Origin: Mycobacterium asiaticum
Lineage (GTDB): Bacteria; Actinomycetota; Actinomycetes; Mycobacteriales; Mycobacteriaceae
DNA length: 64,000 bases
Direction of reading: 5' to 3'
NCBI RefSeq assembly: GCF_001673635.1
Contig: NZ_LZMH01000035.1
Span: 1-64,000 of the forward strand
Of this stretch, positions 26,501 through 35,960 are shown piece by piece. The notes under the pieces are model-generated. The model saw only the letters and a list, made by a program, of their open reading frames with translations, made no database searches and was not told the origin of the DNA. The first letter of the stretch is position 1. Every line of letters starts with the position of its first letter. A program made the position numbers and the translations under genes.

Positions 26501-26952
26501 ACTGGAAGCGGTTGAAGGAGTCGGTGCAGACGCACGGCATCTACAACCAGAACCTGCAGGCGGTGCCGCCGACCGGGTCGATCTCCTATATCAATCACTC
26601 GACGTCCTCGATTCACCCGATCGTGTCCAGGGTGGAGATCCGCAAGGAAGGCAAGATCGGCCGCGTCTACTACCCGGCGCCCTACATGACCAACGACAAC
26701 CTGGAGTACTACCAGGACGCGTACGAAATCGGCTACGAGAAGATCATCGATACCTACGCCGCCGCGACCCAGCACGTGGATCAGGGGCTGTCACTGACGT
26801 TGTTCTTCAAGGACACCGCCACCACGCGCGACGTCAACAAGGCGCAGATCTACGCCTGGCGCAAGGGAATCAAGACGCTGTACTACATCCGGCTGCGTCA
26901 GATGGCTTTGGAAGGAACCGAGGTCGAGGGGTGCGTGTCCTGCATGCTGTAG
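23557..26952 (+). CDS. nrdE: class Ib ribonucleotide reductase large subunit NrdE, interrupted by an intein
   Basis: 1131 codons, against roughly 690-720 residues for NrdE. The excess is a 410-residue intein inserted after GEPVS (residue 184). Spliced NrdE would be 721 residues and reads continuously as [19 protein letters not shown], the conserved sequence. NLCSEI carries the thiyl-radical cysteine, and EGCVSCML at the C-terminus is the NrdH-reducible pair, preceded by the YYIRLRQ radical tyrosines. It reduces ribonucleoside diphosphates to deoxy forms. GTG start at 23557 has GAAGGA upstream and overlaps nrdI. NrdE is essential in mycobacteria, so splicing must be efficient. Confidence 0.96.
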   Translation: MPPTVTAEPVTTGTHASQNETDYHALNAMLNLYDADGKIQFDKDVLAARQYFLEHVNQNTVFFHNQDEKLDYLIRENYYEREVLDQYSRNFVKTLLDRAYAKKFRFPTFLGAFKYYTSYTLKTFDGKRYLERFEDRVVMVSLTLAAGDTALAEKLVDEIIDGRFQPATPTFLNSGKKQRGEPVSCFPAGTPIDTAEGPKAIEALRAGDRVLSHDGSFSVVESVIENPNDQPLVEISHFGHKEPILCTPEHPILVWTTRDVQTLIDGDGADPFNGFVWLAAKDIRPTDFIVTAAPLEQRPRRVYDLMEHVGAGEYEEVDGLIRKVNVDLKHRNKQRHHMKFVSVNRYVEESYDLGLILGWYIAEGHISKPSGPDGVRTPNGIHFTIGTHELEYQHELAVAFKRVFAADLAVHQSVSDQSVRMICNSKVVASLFLSLVGTGYHLKRLSHDVLTADEDFQRGLLAGLFRGDGCSTTGGMVLDLVNPELVDQVQLLLRRVGIMSRVRHYTNQSGNVTGQVFVPGLPGANEDFIFDVGKNLYNYVGQKGTSRTTYQVVNGRHVYGIRGLTQTQETPEKVYNLHVEGTHTYTIRGTVVHNCFLLRIEDNMESIGRSINSALQLSKRGGGVALLLSNIREHGAPIKNIENQSSGVIPIMKLLEDSFSYANQLGARQGAGAVYLQAHHPDIYRFLDTKRENADEKIRIKTLSLGVVIPDITFELAKKNEDMYLFSPYDVERVYGKAFADISVTEKYYEMVDDARIRKTKIKAREFFQTLAELQFESGYPYIMFEDTVNRANPIEGKITHSNLCSEILQVSTPSEFNDDLSYAKVGKDISCNLGSLNIAKTMDSPDFAQTIEVAIRALTAVSDQTHITSVPSIEQGNNDSHAIGLGQMNLHGYLAREGIFYGSEEGVDFTNIYFYTVLYHALRASNRIAIERGTHFKGFERSKYASGEFFDKYTDEVWEPATEKVRQLFADAGIRIPTQDDWKRLKESVQTHGIYNQNLQAVPPTGSISYINHSTSSIHPIVSRVEIRKEGKIGRVYYPAPYMTNDNLEYYQDAYEIGYEKIIDTYAAATQHVDQGLSLTLFFKDTATTRDVNKAQIYAWRKGIKTLYYIRLRQMALEGTEVEGCVSCML
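24109..25338 (+). mobile_element. full-length LAGLIDADG intein in nrdE (410 aa)
   Basis: It starts with Cys ([13 protein letters not shown], block A) and ends with VVHN before the extein Cys at 25339. Block B is [12 protein letters not shown] with the TxxH motif, and block F reads [21 protein letters not shown]. Two LAGLIDADG helices are intact: [13 protein letters not shown] (intein residues about 169-181, acidic Glu) and [11 protein letters not shown] (about 275-285, acidic Asp). The homing endonuclease may therefore be active. This is class 1 splicing chemistry: Cys1, penultimate His, terminal Asn, Cys+1. The reading frame is unbroken. Confidence 0.95.
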
Positions 26953-26969
26953 GGCACGATGCCGGCAGA

Positions 26970-28487
26970 TCAGGGTAGGGTGCCGGCGCTGGGGCTCTTG
27001 ATGAGAGCTGCTGCCCGTTCCGCAATCCCGTAGACGGTTGCCATTGTGTTGGTTGCCGGTAGCGAGGGCATGACCGACGCATCGACGACCCGGAGCCCAG
27101 AGACGCCGTGGACGCGAAGCTGGTCATCGACCACTGACTCATGAGCTTGGCCCATTGCGCATGTGCCGGCTGGGTGAAAGTAGGTGCCTACCGTCTGTTT
27201 GACGAACTCTCGCAATGCATCCCTGGTGCCGACTTGTGGTCCTGGCGCTACTTCGGCGCCACGCCAACCGTCCATTGCGGGCGCGGCCCCGATCTCTCGG
27301 GCTGTGAATAGACCCTCCACCAGAGTTTCCAAGTCACGCTCATCCCCGAGGTAGTTCGGGTCGACGACGGGTTCCAAGTCAGCGGCTCGGCCCGCCAAGC
27401 GCACTCTGCCGCGACTGAACGGTTGCAGCGCCGAGACACCGATAACGTAGATGTTCGGTATGTCGACTCCTGCTAAAGCGCCCGTATCCACCATCAGGAT
27501 CTGTAAGTCAGGCGCCGCACCGGCATGTTTGGAGCGAACCACTCCCATTATCTCGCCGTGGTTGTTCTGCGGTGTCGGAATAGGCCGAGTTGCTTGATAT
27601 ATCACTCCGGTGAAGGGATGGTCTTGCAGGTTGAGTCCTACGCCGGGTAGGTCGCATACAACGTCGATGCCAACGTCTCGGAGATGGCTTTGCGGTCCGA
27701 CACCCGAAATCATGAGGAGCCTTGGCGAGCCAATTGCGCCGGCGCACAGCAAGACTTCGCCTGCCATGGCGGTCGTCGGAGCTTGGCCGGCGACGTCGAA
27801 GTCCACTCCGGTACAGCGACCGTTGACAATTCGCAGCCGGTGCACGAAAGCGTCCGCCACCAGGGTCAGATTCTCGCGGGGAAGCACGGGCCACAAGTAA
27901 GCATCCGCAGCGCTCTGCCGGCGCCCGCCGACGATTGTCACATCCGGTGACGCGAAACCCAGCTCGCATCCGCCGCTCAGGTCCTTAGCCTGCCGGTAGC
28001 CGCATTGCAGTGCGGCGCACAATCCGGCCGCGAGTACCTCGTTCGGTGACTCCACCGGCGCCACCTGCAGGGGTCCGCTCTTACCCCGCAGAGCAGCATC
28101 GCCGTAGCGCGCGGTCTCGCTCGCTTTGAAGTAAGGCAACAGGTCGCCGAACTGCCAGCCCGGTGGCCAATCGGCGTAGCTGTCGCGGTGGCCGCGGGTA
28201 AAGGTCATGCCGCTGATTGCGGAGGAACCCCCCACACCACGCCCGAGCGGGAGATGGACTGCCCTGCCGATTGCCGACTGAACAGTGGTGAGAGTCCCGC
28301 CGTCGGCCGAACTTCCTATCAACGTGGGCCATTGCGGCGGCTGCGCGCTCGCAGGCGGAAGGGTGGCACTGCCAGCCTCGAGCAATAGGATTCGGACGTT
28401 GCTGTCGTCGCTGAGCCGGCGCGCCAAGACGCACCCGGCGGTACCTGCGCCTATGACGATGAAGTCGTAGGACTCGATTTTTGGCAA
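26970..28487 (-). CDS. GMC-family FAD oxidoreductase (choline dehydrogenase-like)
   Basis: 505 residues. N-terminal FAD motif VIGAGTAGCVLARRLS, GMC signature GRGVGGSSAISGMTFTRGH, second signature GAIGSPRLLMISGVG, and C-terminal active-site HPAGTCAMG with the partner Asn in PATNTMATVYGIAER. It oxidises an alcohol to an aldehyde; the substrate is unknown. No ATG or GTG lies before the FAD motif; the start is TTG at 28487 with AGGGGGA upstream. It converges on nrdE 17 bp away and opens an accessory block absent between these genes in M. tuberculosis. Confidence 0.9.
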   Translation of the reverse strand: MPKIESYDFIVIGAGTAGCVLARRLSDDSNVRILLLEAGSATLPPASAQPPQWPTLIGSSADGGTLTTVQSAIGRAVHLPLGRGVGGSSAISGMTFTRGHRDSYADWPPGWQFGDLLPYFKASETARYGDAALRGKSGPLQVAPVESPNEVLAAGLCAALQCGYRQAKDLSGGCELGFASPDVTIVGGRRQSAADAYLWPVLPRENLTLVADAFVHRLRIVNGRCTGVDFDVAGQAPTTAMAGEVLLCAGAIGSPRLLMISGVGPQSHLRDVGIDVVCDLPGVGLNLQDHPFTGVIYQATRPIPTPQNNHGEIMGVVRSKHAGAAPDLQILMVDTGALAGVDIPNIYVIGVSALQPFSRGRVRLAGRAADLEPVVDPNYLGDERDLETLVEGLFTAREIGAAPAMDGWRGAEVAPGPQVGTRDALREFVKQTVGTYFHPAGTCAMGQAHESVVDDQLRVHGVSGLRVVDASVMPSLPATNTMATVYGIAERAAALIKSPSAGTLP

Positions 28488-28936
28488 GGTGAAGTCCCCC
28501 TAAGGGCTAGCAGAAAACGAATTGCGTTGGCGACGTTGACTTTCCGTCGTTGACACCGGCCACCATACGACGGCGGTTGCGGACCTTTCAAGGCCTGACG
28601 GGCGGGGCTCCTTCCGGCCGCGTTTTCCGGCCAGCGGCCGCGCAATCCGGGTAGACCGGCGACGGTCGCGCCCCTACCGTTTCAGCAGAAAGCCGGCGAA
28701 GGTGCCCTCTGTGGGTGCCTTCGCCGATGGCGCTGAAACCGAAGGATCAACTCTCGTGACCGTGACTGGGCCCGACACACCCGTACAGCCCTGCGGCGAA
28801 GTGCTGAGCGCCGCGCCTCGGCTGCATTGAGTCCCGTCGCCGTGTCTGCCTGAAGGATCCCAGCAGAGGTCACTCACGCTTGGTTGCGGGTGCCTGAGCT
28901 GCTGCATGCGTGTAATACGAAGGACCGCAACAACAA
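28488..28936. other. intergenic region between GMC gene and mmpS
   Basis: No credible gene; short ORFs here are Arg/Pro-rich shadows. The region contains the nested hairpin at 28679-28739 and the divergent promoters of the GMC and mmpS genes. Confidence 0.5.
28679..28739. terminator. nested hairpin with two perfect 8-bp stems
   Basis: Outer arms GTTTCAGC (28679-28686) and GCTGAAAC (28732-28739), inner arms GGCGAAGG (28695-28702) and CCTTCGCC (28718-28725). It lies between divergent genes, so it is not an obvious terminator. It could be a relic of an inserted segment end or a small RNA. Confidence 0.4.
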
Positions 28937-29380
28937 ATGAAAGTCCCCATAGGTCGGCGATTGCTCAACAGGCTCTGGCTGCCCGCCGTCGTCGCCGTCG
29001 TAGCCGTATTGGCCGGATTTGTCATCAACTCCGCGCACGGAATCTTCGGTTCAGAGGACCGAACCCGAAGCCCGGGCAACAAATTCGCCATCGCGCAGTT
29101 CAATCCCAAACGCATCGAATACGACGTCTTCGGGGAGTTGGCGGGGTGGGGGAGAGCGAGCTACTGGGATGTGAACTCCCACCCCGTGGTGGTCGACCTC
29201 TCGGCACTGCCCTGGACACACACGGAGGTAACCGTTTTGACGACGGCGACCGCGGATATCACCGCACAGGTATCGGGCGGAACCGTCGGCTGCCGTATCA
29301 CCGTTGACGGACAGGTTCGCTCGGAGCACACGGCCACGGGTGATCATGCCGGCGTCTGGTGTCAGGTGCTGTCCGCATGA
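28937..29380 (+). CDS. MmpS-family small membrane protein
   Basis: 147 residues with one N-terminal transmembrane helix (LWLPAVVAVVAVLAGFVI) and the MmpS domain: YDVFGELAGWGRASYWDVNS, then CRITVDGQVRSEH and the C-terminal GVWCQV. MmpS proteins are periplasmic adaptors for MmpL transporters. The ATG of mmpL overlaps the TGA here (ATGA), so the pair is coupled. Confidence 0.92.
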   Translation: MKVPIGRRLLNRLWLPAVVAVVAVLAGFVINSAHGIFGSEDRTRSPGNKFAIAQFNPKRIEYDVFGELAGWGRASYWDVNSHPVVVDLSALPWTHTEVTVLTTATADITAQVSGGTVGCRITVDGQVRSEHTATGDHAGVWCQVLSA

Positions 29381-32205
29381 AGGCCGACAGCACCAGCGCC
29401 ATGCGCAAACCCTTTGTCGCGCGGACGATCCGCAAGTTCGCCGTGCCCGTGGTCCTGGCCTGGGTCGCGCTGATGATCGTCCTCAATGTGGTCGTCCCGC
29501 AATTGGAGCCCGTAACCGAGGCGGGCCGGGGCCCCCTGGTCCCGGTCGACGCGCCATCGGCACAGGCGCTCATCCACATTGGGCAGGTGTTCCACGAGTC
29601 CGACAGCAATAGCCTGGTGATGGTCGTCCTGGAGGGCGAACACAAACTCGACCAATCCGACCACCTGTTCTACGACGACCTGGTCGCAAAGCTGCAGCAC
29701 GACAAGCACGTTCAATACGTGATGAACCTATGGGGTCAGGGGACCACCGCCGCCGGAGTGCAGAGCAACGACGGCAAAGCGTCCTACACGCTGGTGCGTA
29801 CCGCCGGCAATCTCGGGTCGGCGCTGTCTGACGAGTCGATCAAGGCGGTGCGGGATCTCGTCTCGCAGACCAAGACCCCGCCGGGGCTGAAGGTCTACGT
29901 CTCCGGCTCCGCACCGCTGTCGGCGGACATGCTGCAGGCCGGCAACGAGAGCCTGATCATGATCATGTTCGTCACCATCGTGCTCATCTCGGTGATGCTG
30001 CTGATCGTCTACCGCTCGATCACAACCGCGGTGCTCGTCCTGTTCATGGTGATGCTGGAACTGAATTGCGGACGCGGCATCGTCTCGTTCCTGGTCTTTC
30101 ACAAGGTGATCGGGATATCAGAATTCGCCTCGAACTTGTTGGTATCGTTGATCCTCGGAGCGGGAACGGATTACGCGATCTTTCTGATCGGCCGCTACCA
30201 AGAAGCACGCCACGCCGGCGAAGACCGGGAAACCGCTTACTATTCCGCCGTGCACGGCGTGTCCCATGTCATCCTGGGCTCGGGCCTGGCGGTCGCCGGC
30301 GCAACCTTCTGCCTCAAATTCACCCGGCTCAACTACTTCAATACCTGCGGAATCCCCTGCGCGATCGCCATGCTGACCGCGGTAGCAGCCGCCCTGACCT
30401 TCGGCCCGGCGGTGCTTGCGCTGGGCAGCCGGGTGGGCATCTTCGAACCGAAACGTAAAGCCGGAGCAGGTGTTTGGCGCAAAGTCGGCACTTTGACGGT
30501 GCGGTGGCCGGGCCGGGTTCTGCTGGCAAGTTGCGTCGTCGTGCTGGTCGGATCGCTGACGTTGCCCACCTACCATCCCAACTACGACGACCGGATCTAC
30601 ATCTCCGATGACAGCCCGTCCAAGCAGGGATACGCCGCCAGCGACCGACACTTCCCGGTCAGCAGGCTGAACGGTGACATGCTGATGGTCGAATCCGATC
30701 ATGATATGCGCAACAGCACGGACATGATCGCGCTGGACCGAGTGGCGCGCAGTGTGTTCCACACCCCAGGAGTGGGACTGATTCAGAGCGTCACCAGGCC
30801 GCTGGGTACACCGCTCGAGCATTCGTCGTTCACCTACACCATCGGCACCATGGGGACGAAAATCAAAGAACTGCTGCCGTTCCTCACCGACCTGAACACC
30901 CGGCTGAGCGACATGGCCAACATCACGAACCGCATGACAGACCTGATGCGACAGCAGCAAGAACTGACGTCGCAGCAGGCCGGCGCGGCCCATATCGCCG
31001 CCGATGCCGCCCGCGGCATGAAGGACGTCACCGATGCGCTGCGGGACAACATCGCCGATTTCGACGATGTCTGGCGCCCGATCCGGAGCTACTTCTATTG
31101 GGAGAAGCACTGTTTCGACATCCCGGTCTGCTGGTCGCTGCGTTCGCTGTTCGACGCCACCGACAAGATCGACCAGCTCGATGAGCAGATGGACAAGAAC
31201 CTGAAAGCCGCCCTGATTCAGGACGCGGTGCTGCCGCAACTGGTCGATCTGCTCGGCCGCAACGTCGACCAGCTCAACGAGCTTCGGGAGAAGATCCTCG
31301 CCGAGCACAGCACGATCGAGCCGCAACTGGCCGAGTTGGAGGCGCTGAGCCGGCAGATGATGGATCTGGGCTACGCGTTCGACAGTTCGAAGAACGACGA
31401 GTTCTTCTACCTACCGCCGGATGCGTTCGAAAACCCGTCTTTTCAGATCGATCTGAAATTCTTCATGTCCCCGGACGGTAAGGCCGCGCGATACATGATC
31501 TACCACGACGGCGAAGCGCTGACGGAAGCGGGCATCCACCACGACCAGGTGTATCTGGCCGCCGCCGAGGAGGCGCTGAAAGGCACCACGCTCGGCGGGT
31601 CGCGCGTCTATCTCGGCGGTGCCGCGACGACGTACTGGGACATCCAGGATGCCGCGAAGACGGACCTGATCATCGCGGCCGCAGCGGCATTCGCATTGAT
31701 CTTTCTGGTGATGCTGCTCATCACCGGCAGCATTATCGCCGCGCTGGTCATCATCGGCACGGTGGCGTTCTCCTATTCGGGAGCGTTCGGGCTGTCCATC
31801 TTGATCTGGCAGCACGCCTTCGGCATACCGATGAGTTGGCTGGGCCTGCCGCTCACCTTCATCATCCTGGTGGCGGTCGGTTCGGACTACAACCTGCTGC
31901 TCATCGCCCGCTACCTGGAAGAAAGCAAGGCGGGCCTGAACACCGGTCTGATTCGGGCGGTGGCCAATTCCGGCAAGGTGGTCACCACCGCCGGTCTGGT
32001 GTTCGCCGTCACCATGATGGCAATGGTCTCCGGCAAACTGGTTTCGGTCGGCGAAATGGGATCCACGATCGGCATCGGCCTGCTGCTCGACACGCTCATC
32101 GTGCGTTCCTTCATCACACCAGCCATCGCCCGCCTGCTCGGACCGTTCTTCTGGTGGCCCAGGCTGATCCCGTCCCGACCGCCGAGAAACCTGGTCAGAG
32201 GCTGA
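29377..32205 (+). CDS. MmpL-family RND lipid/siderophore transporter
   Basis: 942 residues, typical for MmpL4/MmpL5-type proteins. First helix VPVVLAWVALMIVLNVVV, then the GAGTDYAIFLIGRYQEARHAG motif with proton-relay Asp and Tyr, and a mirrored VGSDYNLLLIARYLEES motif in the second half. The long central periplasmic coiled-coil stretch (KIKELLPFLTDLNTRLSDM) is typical of the MmpS-dependent group. Start chosen at the ATGA overlap with mmpS. Cargo unknown; siderophore or lipid export is typical. Confidence 0.93.
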   Translation: MKADSTSAMRKPFVARTIRKFAVPVVLAWVALMIVLNVVVPQLEPVTEAGRGPLVPVDAPSAQALIHIGQVFHESDSNSLVMVVLEGEHKLDQSDHLFYDDLVAKLQHDKHVQYVMNLWGQGTTAAGVQSNDGKASYTLVRTAGNLGSALSDESIKAVRDLVSQTKTPPGLKVYVSGSAPLSADMLQAGNESLIMIMFVTIVLISVMLLIVYRSITTAVLVLFMVMLELNCGRGIVSFLVFHKVIGISEFASNLLVSLILGAGTDYAIFLIGRYQEARHAGEDRETAYYSAVHGVSHVILGSGLAVAGATFCLKFTRLNYFNTCGIPCAIAMLTAVAAALTFGPAVLALGSRVGIFEPKRKAGAGVWRKVGTLTVRWPGRVLLASCVVVLVGSLTLPTYHPNYDDRIYISDDSPSKQGYAASDRHFPVSRLNGDMLMVESDHDMRNSTDMIALDRVARSVFHTPGVGLIQSVTRPLGTPLEHSSFTYTIGTMGTKIKELLPFLTDLNTRLSDMANITNRMTDLMRQQQELTSQQAGAAHIAADAARGMKDVTDALRDNIADFDDVWRPIRSYFYWEKHCFDIPVCWSLRSLFDATDKIDQLDEQMDKNLKAALIQDAVLPQLVDLLGRNVDQLNELREKILAEHSTIEPQLAELEALSRQMMDLGYAFDSSKNDEFFYLPPDAFENPSFQIDLKFFMSPDGKAARYMIYHDGEALTEAGIHHDQVYLAAAEEALKGTTLGGSRVYLGGAATTYWDIQDAAKTDLIIAAAAAFALIFLVMLLITGSIIAALVIIGTVAFSYSGAFGLSILIWQHAFGIPMSWLGLPLTFIILVAVGSDYNLLLIARYLEESKAGLNTGLIRAVANSGKVVTTAGLVFAVTMMAMVSGKLVSVGEMGSTIGIGLLLDTLIVRSFITPAIARLLGPFFWWPRLIPSRPPRNLVRG

Positions 32206-32217
32206 CGCCGCCAGGGA

Positions 32218-33003
32218 TTACTCGTCAACAGCGGCATCGAAATCCACTACCGCGCGGACGAATTGCTCTGGTTCGTAGTCGATCGCGTGATGTCCTTGCC
32301 CGCGCAGGGCCACGACTGTGGCGTCCGGTATTCGAGCGGCGAGGGCTGTGGCGGCGGCCCGAAAGTAGGCCGGGCTCTCGGTGCCGAGCAACATTCGCAC
32401 GGGGACGGTGATGGCGGCATGCCGCGCTGTCACGCGATAGGCGCTGGCATGGGTGAGCTCACGGCCGGCCGTGTGTGCGATCGAATCGGCGACATACGAA
32501 AACTCCCGATCCGCAAGGTCTTTGGTCTCCGACAACGGCAGGTGCAGGGTTTCGCGGTAGAACGCTTCGAGGATGCCGCGCGGGTGGGGCATCGCGGTGA
32601 TCCGGGCCCAGCCATCCGGGGAGCCGCCGCCGAGGCCCGTTGACGGTATCGGCGGCTCGTAAAGCATGATGCGGCGGAAAGCCGGCGTGATCAGAGCCGC
32701 TTCCAGCACCGCCAACGCGCCGTAAGAATGCCCGAGCGCGTACACATTTCCACCGAGTGCTTCCGCGACCGCCGCGACGTCCTCGGCCTCCCGGCCCAGG
32801 CTGTAGGGCTGCACCTCGGCCGTGCTCAGCCCTCGACCGCGTCGGTCCATCGCATGAACGGTGTAGCGCTGCGCCAGTGCCGGTGTCACCGAGGACCAGC
32901 GAGCACGCGTGCCGGTGCTGCCGTGCACGAGTAGTAGGGGTGGACCGGCGCCGACGGATTCGTAGCCGATCGTGGTGCCATCGGGGGAGATAACGGTTGC
33001 CAT
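32218..33003 (-). CDS. alpha/beta hydrolase
   Basis: 261 residues with HG oxyanion motif LLLVHGSTGT, DRRGRG turn, nucleophile GHSYG and catalytic His in RGQGHHAID. Probable esterase or epoxide-hydrolase-like enzyme; substrate unknown. ATG 33003 was chosen because the fold begins directly there; the frame extends to 33054 without conserved sequence. Convergent with mmpL and divergent from the F420-type oxidoreductase. Confidence 0.87.
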   Translation of the reverse strand: MATVISPDGTTIGYESVGAGPPLLLVHGSTGTRARWSSVTPALAQRYTVHAMDRRGRGLSTAEVQPYSLGREAEDVAAVAEALGGNVYALGHSYGALAVLEAALITPAFRRIMLYEPPIPSTGLGGGSPDGWARITAMPHPRGILEAFYRETLHLPLSETKDLADREFSYVADSIAHTAGRELTHASAYRVTARHAAITVPVRMLLGTESPAYFRAAATALAARIPDATVVALRGQGHHAIDYEPEQFVRAVVDFDAAVDE

Positions 33004-33127
33004 GCTTGTAGCAACGCCGCGGCGGACTCGCATCGAGCTTTCGCAATGCGCCATCTAGTCCACAGATCCGGACGCCTTTCCATTCCAACGGCATTCGCGC
33101 TGCACCGCCGTTGTTGACTGCGCTGAC

Positions 33128-33137
33128 TGTCATGACA
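33128..33137. promoter_or_regulatory. palindrome TGTCATGACA
   Basis: A perfect 10-bp palindrome 16 bp before the oxidoreductase start, in the hydrolase/oxidoreductase divergent region. Possible operator for the downstream AraC protein or another regulator. Confidence 0.3.
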
Positions 33138-33153
33138 ACAGGGAAGGGTACGT

Positions 33154-34110
33154 ATGAGACTCGGGCTCCGGCTGCCGCAGCGATTGGGAGTCGACCTGCG
33201 GCACGACTTGGTTGAAGCGGCTCGGACCGCCGAGGCGGCCGGGTATGCGAGCTTGTGGACGTACGAACGCCTGCTCTTCCCGCGAACGCCCGTCGAACCC
33301 TATGCCGGATCGAACGAGCCGTGGCCGGAACACTCACGGCAGGCCGCCGACCCCTTGACCATTCTGACCGTGGCGGCAGTGGCGACGGAAAATGTACGTC
33401 TGGGTACGTCCGTTCTGGTCGCTGCCTTGCACACCCCCGTACAACTGGCAAAAACCCTTGCCACGTTGGATCGGATCAGCGGCGGCCGGGTCATCGCCGG
33501 CCTCGGGACCGGCTGGGCCACGGATGAATTGCGGGCCACCGGCGCCACCCGGGCGGACCGAGGCCGCTTCCTCGACGAGACGCTGGACGTCTTCGACGCC
33601 GTCTGGGGCCCGGACCCGGTCAGCTTCCGAAGTCCTCGCGTTGTCATCGACGACGCCGCCGTCCTGCCCAAGCCCGTATCGAAGATCCCGGTGCTGCTGG
33701 GCGGTGGCGGCAGCAACCTGGGCCGCAGCACCACCTCGAAAGCCGTGCAGCGCATCGCCTCCCGCGCCGACGGCTGGCTCCCGGTGATGACCACGCCGGG
33801 GCCCCCCGGAGCCGCGGACCTCCGCGCCGGCTGGGACCGAATCCGGCAACGGGCGTCCGAATGCGGGCGGGATACCGCCAGGATGCAGATGATCGTGGTC
33901 GGAAACGTCACCTTCACCGACCGTCCGGCGGGGCCGGACCGAGCGGCGTTCGTCGGCACTCTGGACCAGATCATGGACGACGTGGCGACGGCCGCCGAGG
34001 CCGGCGCCGACGAGCTGATCGTGGACCTCAATCTGCAGGATTGGTTCACCAGCACTCACCAGATGCTCGAGACGGCGGTCGAGATCCGGGATAGGGCCGC
34101 GGCGTCATGA
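33154..34110 (+). CDS. LLM-class F420-dependent oxidoreductase
   Basis: 318 residues of luciferase-like TIM barrel: LGLRLPQRLGVDL at the start, AEAAGYASLWTYERLLFPR, LGTSVLVAALHTPVQLAKTL and GRVIAGLGTGW are typical of the F420-dependent LLM group in actinobacteria. It would use reduced F420 or FMN on an unknown substrate. AGGGAAGGG is upstream. The stop overlaps the AraC start (ATGA). Confidence 0.9.
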   Translation: MRLGLRLPQRLGVDLRHDLVEAARTAEAAGYASLWTYERLLFPRTPVEPYAGSNEPWPEHSRQAADPLTILTVAAVATENVRLGTSVLVAALHTPVQLAKTLATLDRISGGRVIAGLGTGWATDELRATGATRADRGRFLDETLDVFDAVWGPDPVSFRSPRVVIDDAAVLPKPVSKIPVLLGGGGSNLGRSTTSKAVQRIASRADGWLPVMTTPGPPGAADLRAGWDRIRQRASECGRDTARMQMIVVGNVTFTDRPAGPDRAAFVGTLDQIMDDVATAAEAGADELIVDLNLQDWFTSTHQMLETAVEIRDRAAAS

Positions 34111-35093
34111 TCGACGGTCTTCGTATCCGGACCGACACCTCCGATCCGCAGGAAGCGAGCAGCCGACTCGCGGGTGTCTACTGTCCCCACCGCCTCACCG
34201 TCCGCGGCGGCTCTTCGGGGTTCCGCGCCCGCCACGCCGAGGGTGGTGTCGCGGGGCTCGGCGTTTACTCGCTGTCCTTCGGGTCCGCCACCACCTTGCT
34301 GGATTCGCCGCCGTTCGAGGACTTCGTCCTGGTCTCCCAGCAGATCACTGGGCGGCTCGCCGTCCGGGCCCACAGTGGGGACCGGCTGCTGTTGCCCGGC
34401 CAACACGTGGTGCTGGATGCGCACACGGCATATCGGCTGCGCTGGGAGGAGAACTGCGACGTCTTCCACGTGCGGATCGCACGCAGTGATTTCGAGACGG
34501 CGGTTGCGGCCCTGCTCGGAGCCCGACGATCCGGGGCCGTCCGATTTCGGCTGAGTTCGCGCCCGTCGAAACAGGGGGCCGTCGCGGTGGCGAGACTCAT
34601 GCACTTCCTGCTCCGCAATGCCGGACCGAACGGGCTTCTGAGCTCCGGTGCGCTGCTGCGAGACCAGCTGCGTCGCACCCTGGTAGCCAGTCTGATCGAG
34701 GCCTACCCCGAAGAATTCCCGTCACCAGCTGAGGTTTCCAGCGGTGACGTCCGACCGCCGGCCGTCCGTCGTGCCGTCGCCTACCTGGAGGGCTCTGTCG
34801 AGGACTCCATCGAGGACATCCGCATCGATGACGTCGCGGCCGCGGCCCGGTTGAGCCCGCGTGCCCTCCAGGAAGCCTTCCGCAAACACCTGGGCACCAC
34901 GCCGATGGCGTATCTCAAATCGATCCGCCTCGCCCGGGCGCACTCGGAGCTGCGGCAATCATCCGTTGAGGGCGGGACCACCGTCGCGGAAATCGCGTAC
35001 CGATGGGGCTTCGGAAATCTCGGCCGATTCGCGGCCGATTACCGGCGGGAGTTCGGCCAGTCGCCGAGCGAAGTGCTGCGCGCGTCGCGGTGA
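34107..35093 (+). CDS. AraC family transcriptional regulator
   Basis: 328 residues. An N-terminal cupin-like AraC-binding-2 domain (about 30-200, GDRLLLPGQHVVLDAHTAY) is followed by a double helix-turn-helix at the C-terminus (IDDVAAAARLSPRALQEAFR and IAYRWGFGNLGRFAADYRRE). The ATGA overlap with the F420-type oxidoreductase suggests it controls that gene or the hydrolase in response to a small molecule. Confidence 0.9.
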   Translation: MIDGLRIRTDTSDPQEASSRLAGVYCPHRLTVRGGSSGFRARHAEGGVAGLGVYSLSFGSATTLLDSPPFEDFVLVSQQITGRLAVRAHSGDRLLLPGQHVVLDAHTAYRLRWEENCDVFHVRIARSDFETAVAALLGARRSGAVRFRLSSRPSKQGAVAVARLMHFLLRNAGPNGLLSSGALLRDQLRRTLVASLIEAYPEEFPSPAEVSSGDVRPPAVRRAVAYLEGSVEDSIEDIRIDDVAAAARLSPRALQEAFRKHLGTTPMAYLKSIRLARAHSELRQSSVEGGTTVAEIAYRWGFGNLGRFAADYRREFGQSPSEVLRASR

Positions 35094-35166
35094 GTTCGCG
35101 ACACCCGGTCACGGCCTACGCGGTCTGCCCAGGTCAGCCCCGCAGGGCTGTATCGTGCTTGACGTG

Positions 35167-35904
35167 GTGAGAATTCCCCGACCCCACCCCCCAGGCACGA
35201 ACACGGGGGTGAAAGTCGACGCGCGCAGCGAGCGTTGGCGCGAACACCGCAAGAAGGTGCGCAGTGAGATCGTCGACGCGGCCTTCCGGGCCATCGACCG
35301 CCTGGGACCCGAGCTAAGCGTTCGGGAAATCGCCGAGGAGGCCGGCACCGCCAAGCCAAAGATCTACCGGCATTTCACCGACAAGTCCGACCTGTTCCTG
35401 GCCATCGGGGAACGGCTACGGGACATGCTGTGGGCGGCGATCTTTCCGTCGATCAACCTGGCCACCGACTCAGCCCGCCAGGTCATCCAGCGGGCCGTCG
35501 AGGAGTTCGTCAGCCTGCTCGACGAACACCCCAACGTGGTGCGCGTGTTCATCCAGGGCGGCGGTTCCAACGCCCAGTCCAAGGCGACCGTGCGCACCCT
35601 CAAGGAGGGCCGCGAGATCACGCTGACCATCGCCGACATGTTCAACAACGAACTGCGGGACATGGAGCTCAACGCCGCCGCGTTCGAGCTCGCGGCTTTC
35701 TCGGCGTTCGGTTGCGCCGCGTCGGCCACCGAATGGTGGCTGGGCCCCGAGCCGGACAGCCCTCGGTCGATGACACGGGAGCAGTTCGTCAACCAGCTGA
35801 CCACCATCATGATGGGCGTCATCGTGGGCACCGCCGAGACGCTCGGCATTGTGCTGGACCCCGATAAGCCGATCCACGACGCCATGCCGGCGGCGCTGCC
35901 GTGA
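35167..35904 (+). CDS. TetR family regulator (Rv3050c type)
   Basis: 245 residues. Helix-turn-helix SVREIAEEAGTAKPKIYRHF near residues 51-70, and a C-terminal domain with GCAASATEWWLGPEPDSP. GTG 35167 gives the family length (246); GTG 35209 is an alternative. It precedes the flavin monooxygenase as in M. tuberculosis, so this marks the return to conserved gene order after the accessory block. Confidence 0.88.
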   Translation: MRIPRPHPPGTNTGVKVDARSERWREHRKKVRSEIVDAAFRAIDRLGPELSVREIAEEAGTAKPKIYRHFTDKSDLFLAIGERLRDMLWAAIFPSINLATDSARQVIQRAVEEFVSLLDEHPNVVRVFIQGGGSNAQSKATVRTLKEGREITLTIADMFNNELRDMELNAAAFELAAFSAFGCAASATEWWLGPEPDSPRSMTREQFVNQLTTIMMGVIVGTAETLGIVLDPDKPIHDAMPAALP

Positions 35905-35960
35905 GCTGACGCTCGGCGGCGTTGACATCACCGGGGACATCGACAACACTCGATATATCC

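Noticed and set aside
28674..28907. Minus-strand ORFs between the GMC and mmpS genes
   Set aside because: Arg/Ser-rich random-looking sequence, overlaps the hairpin, no RBS or conserved motif.
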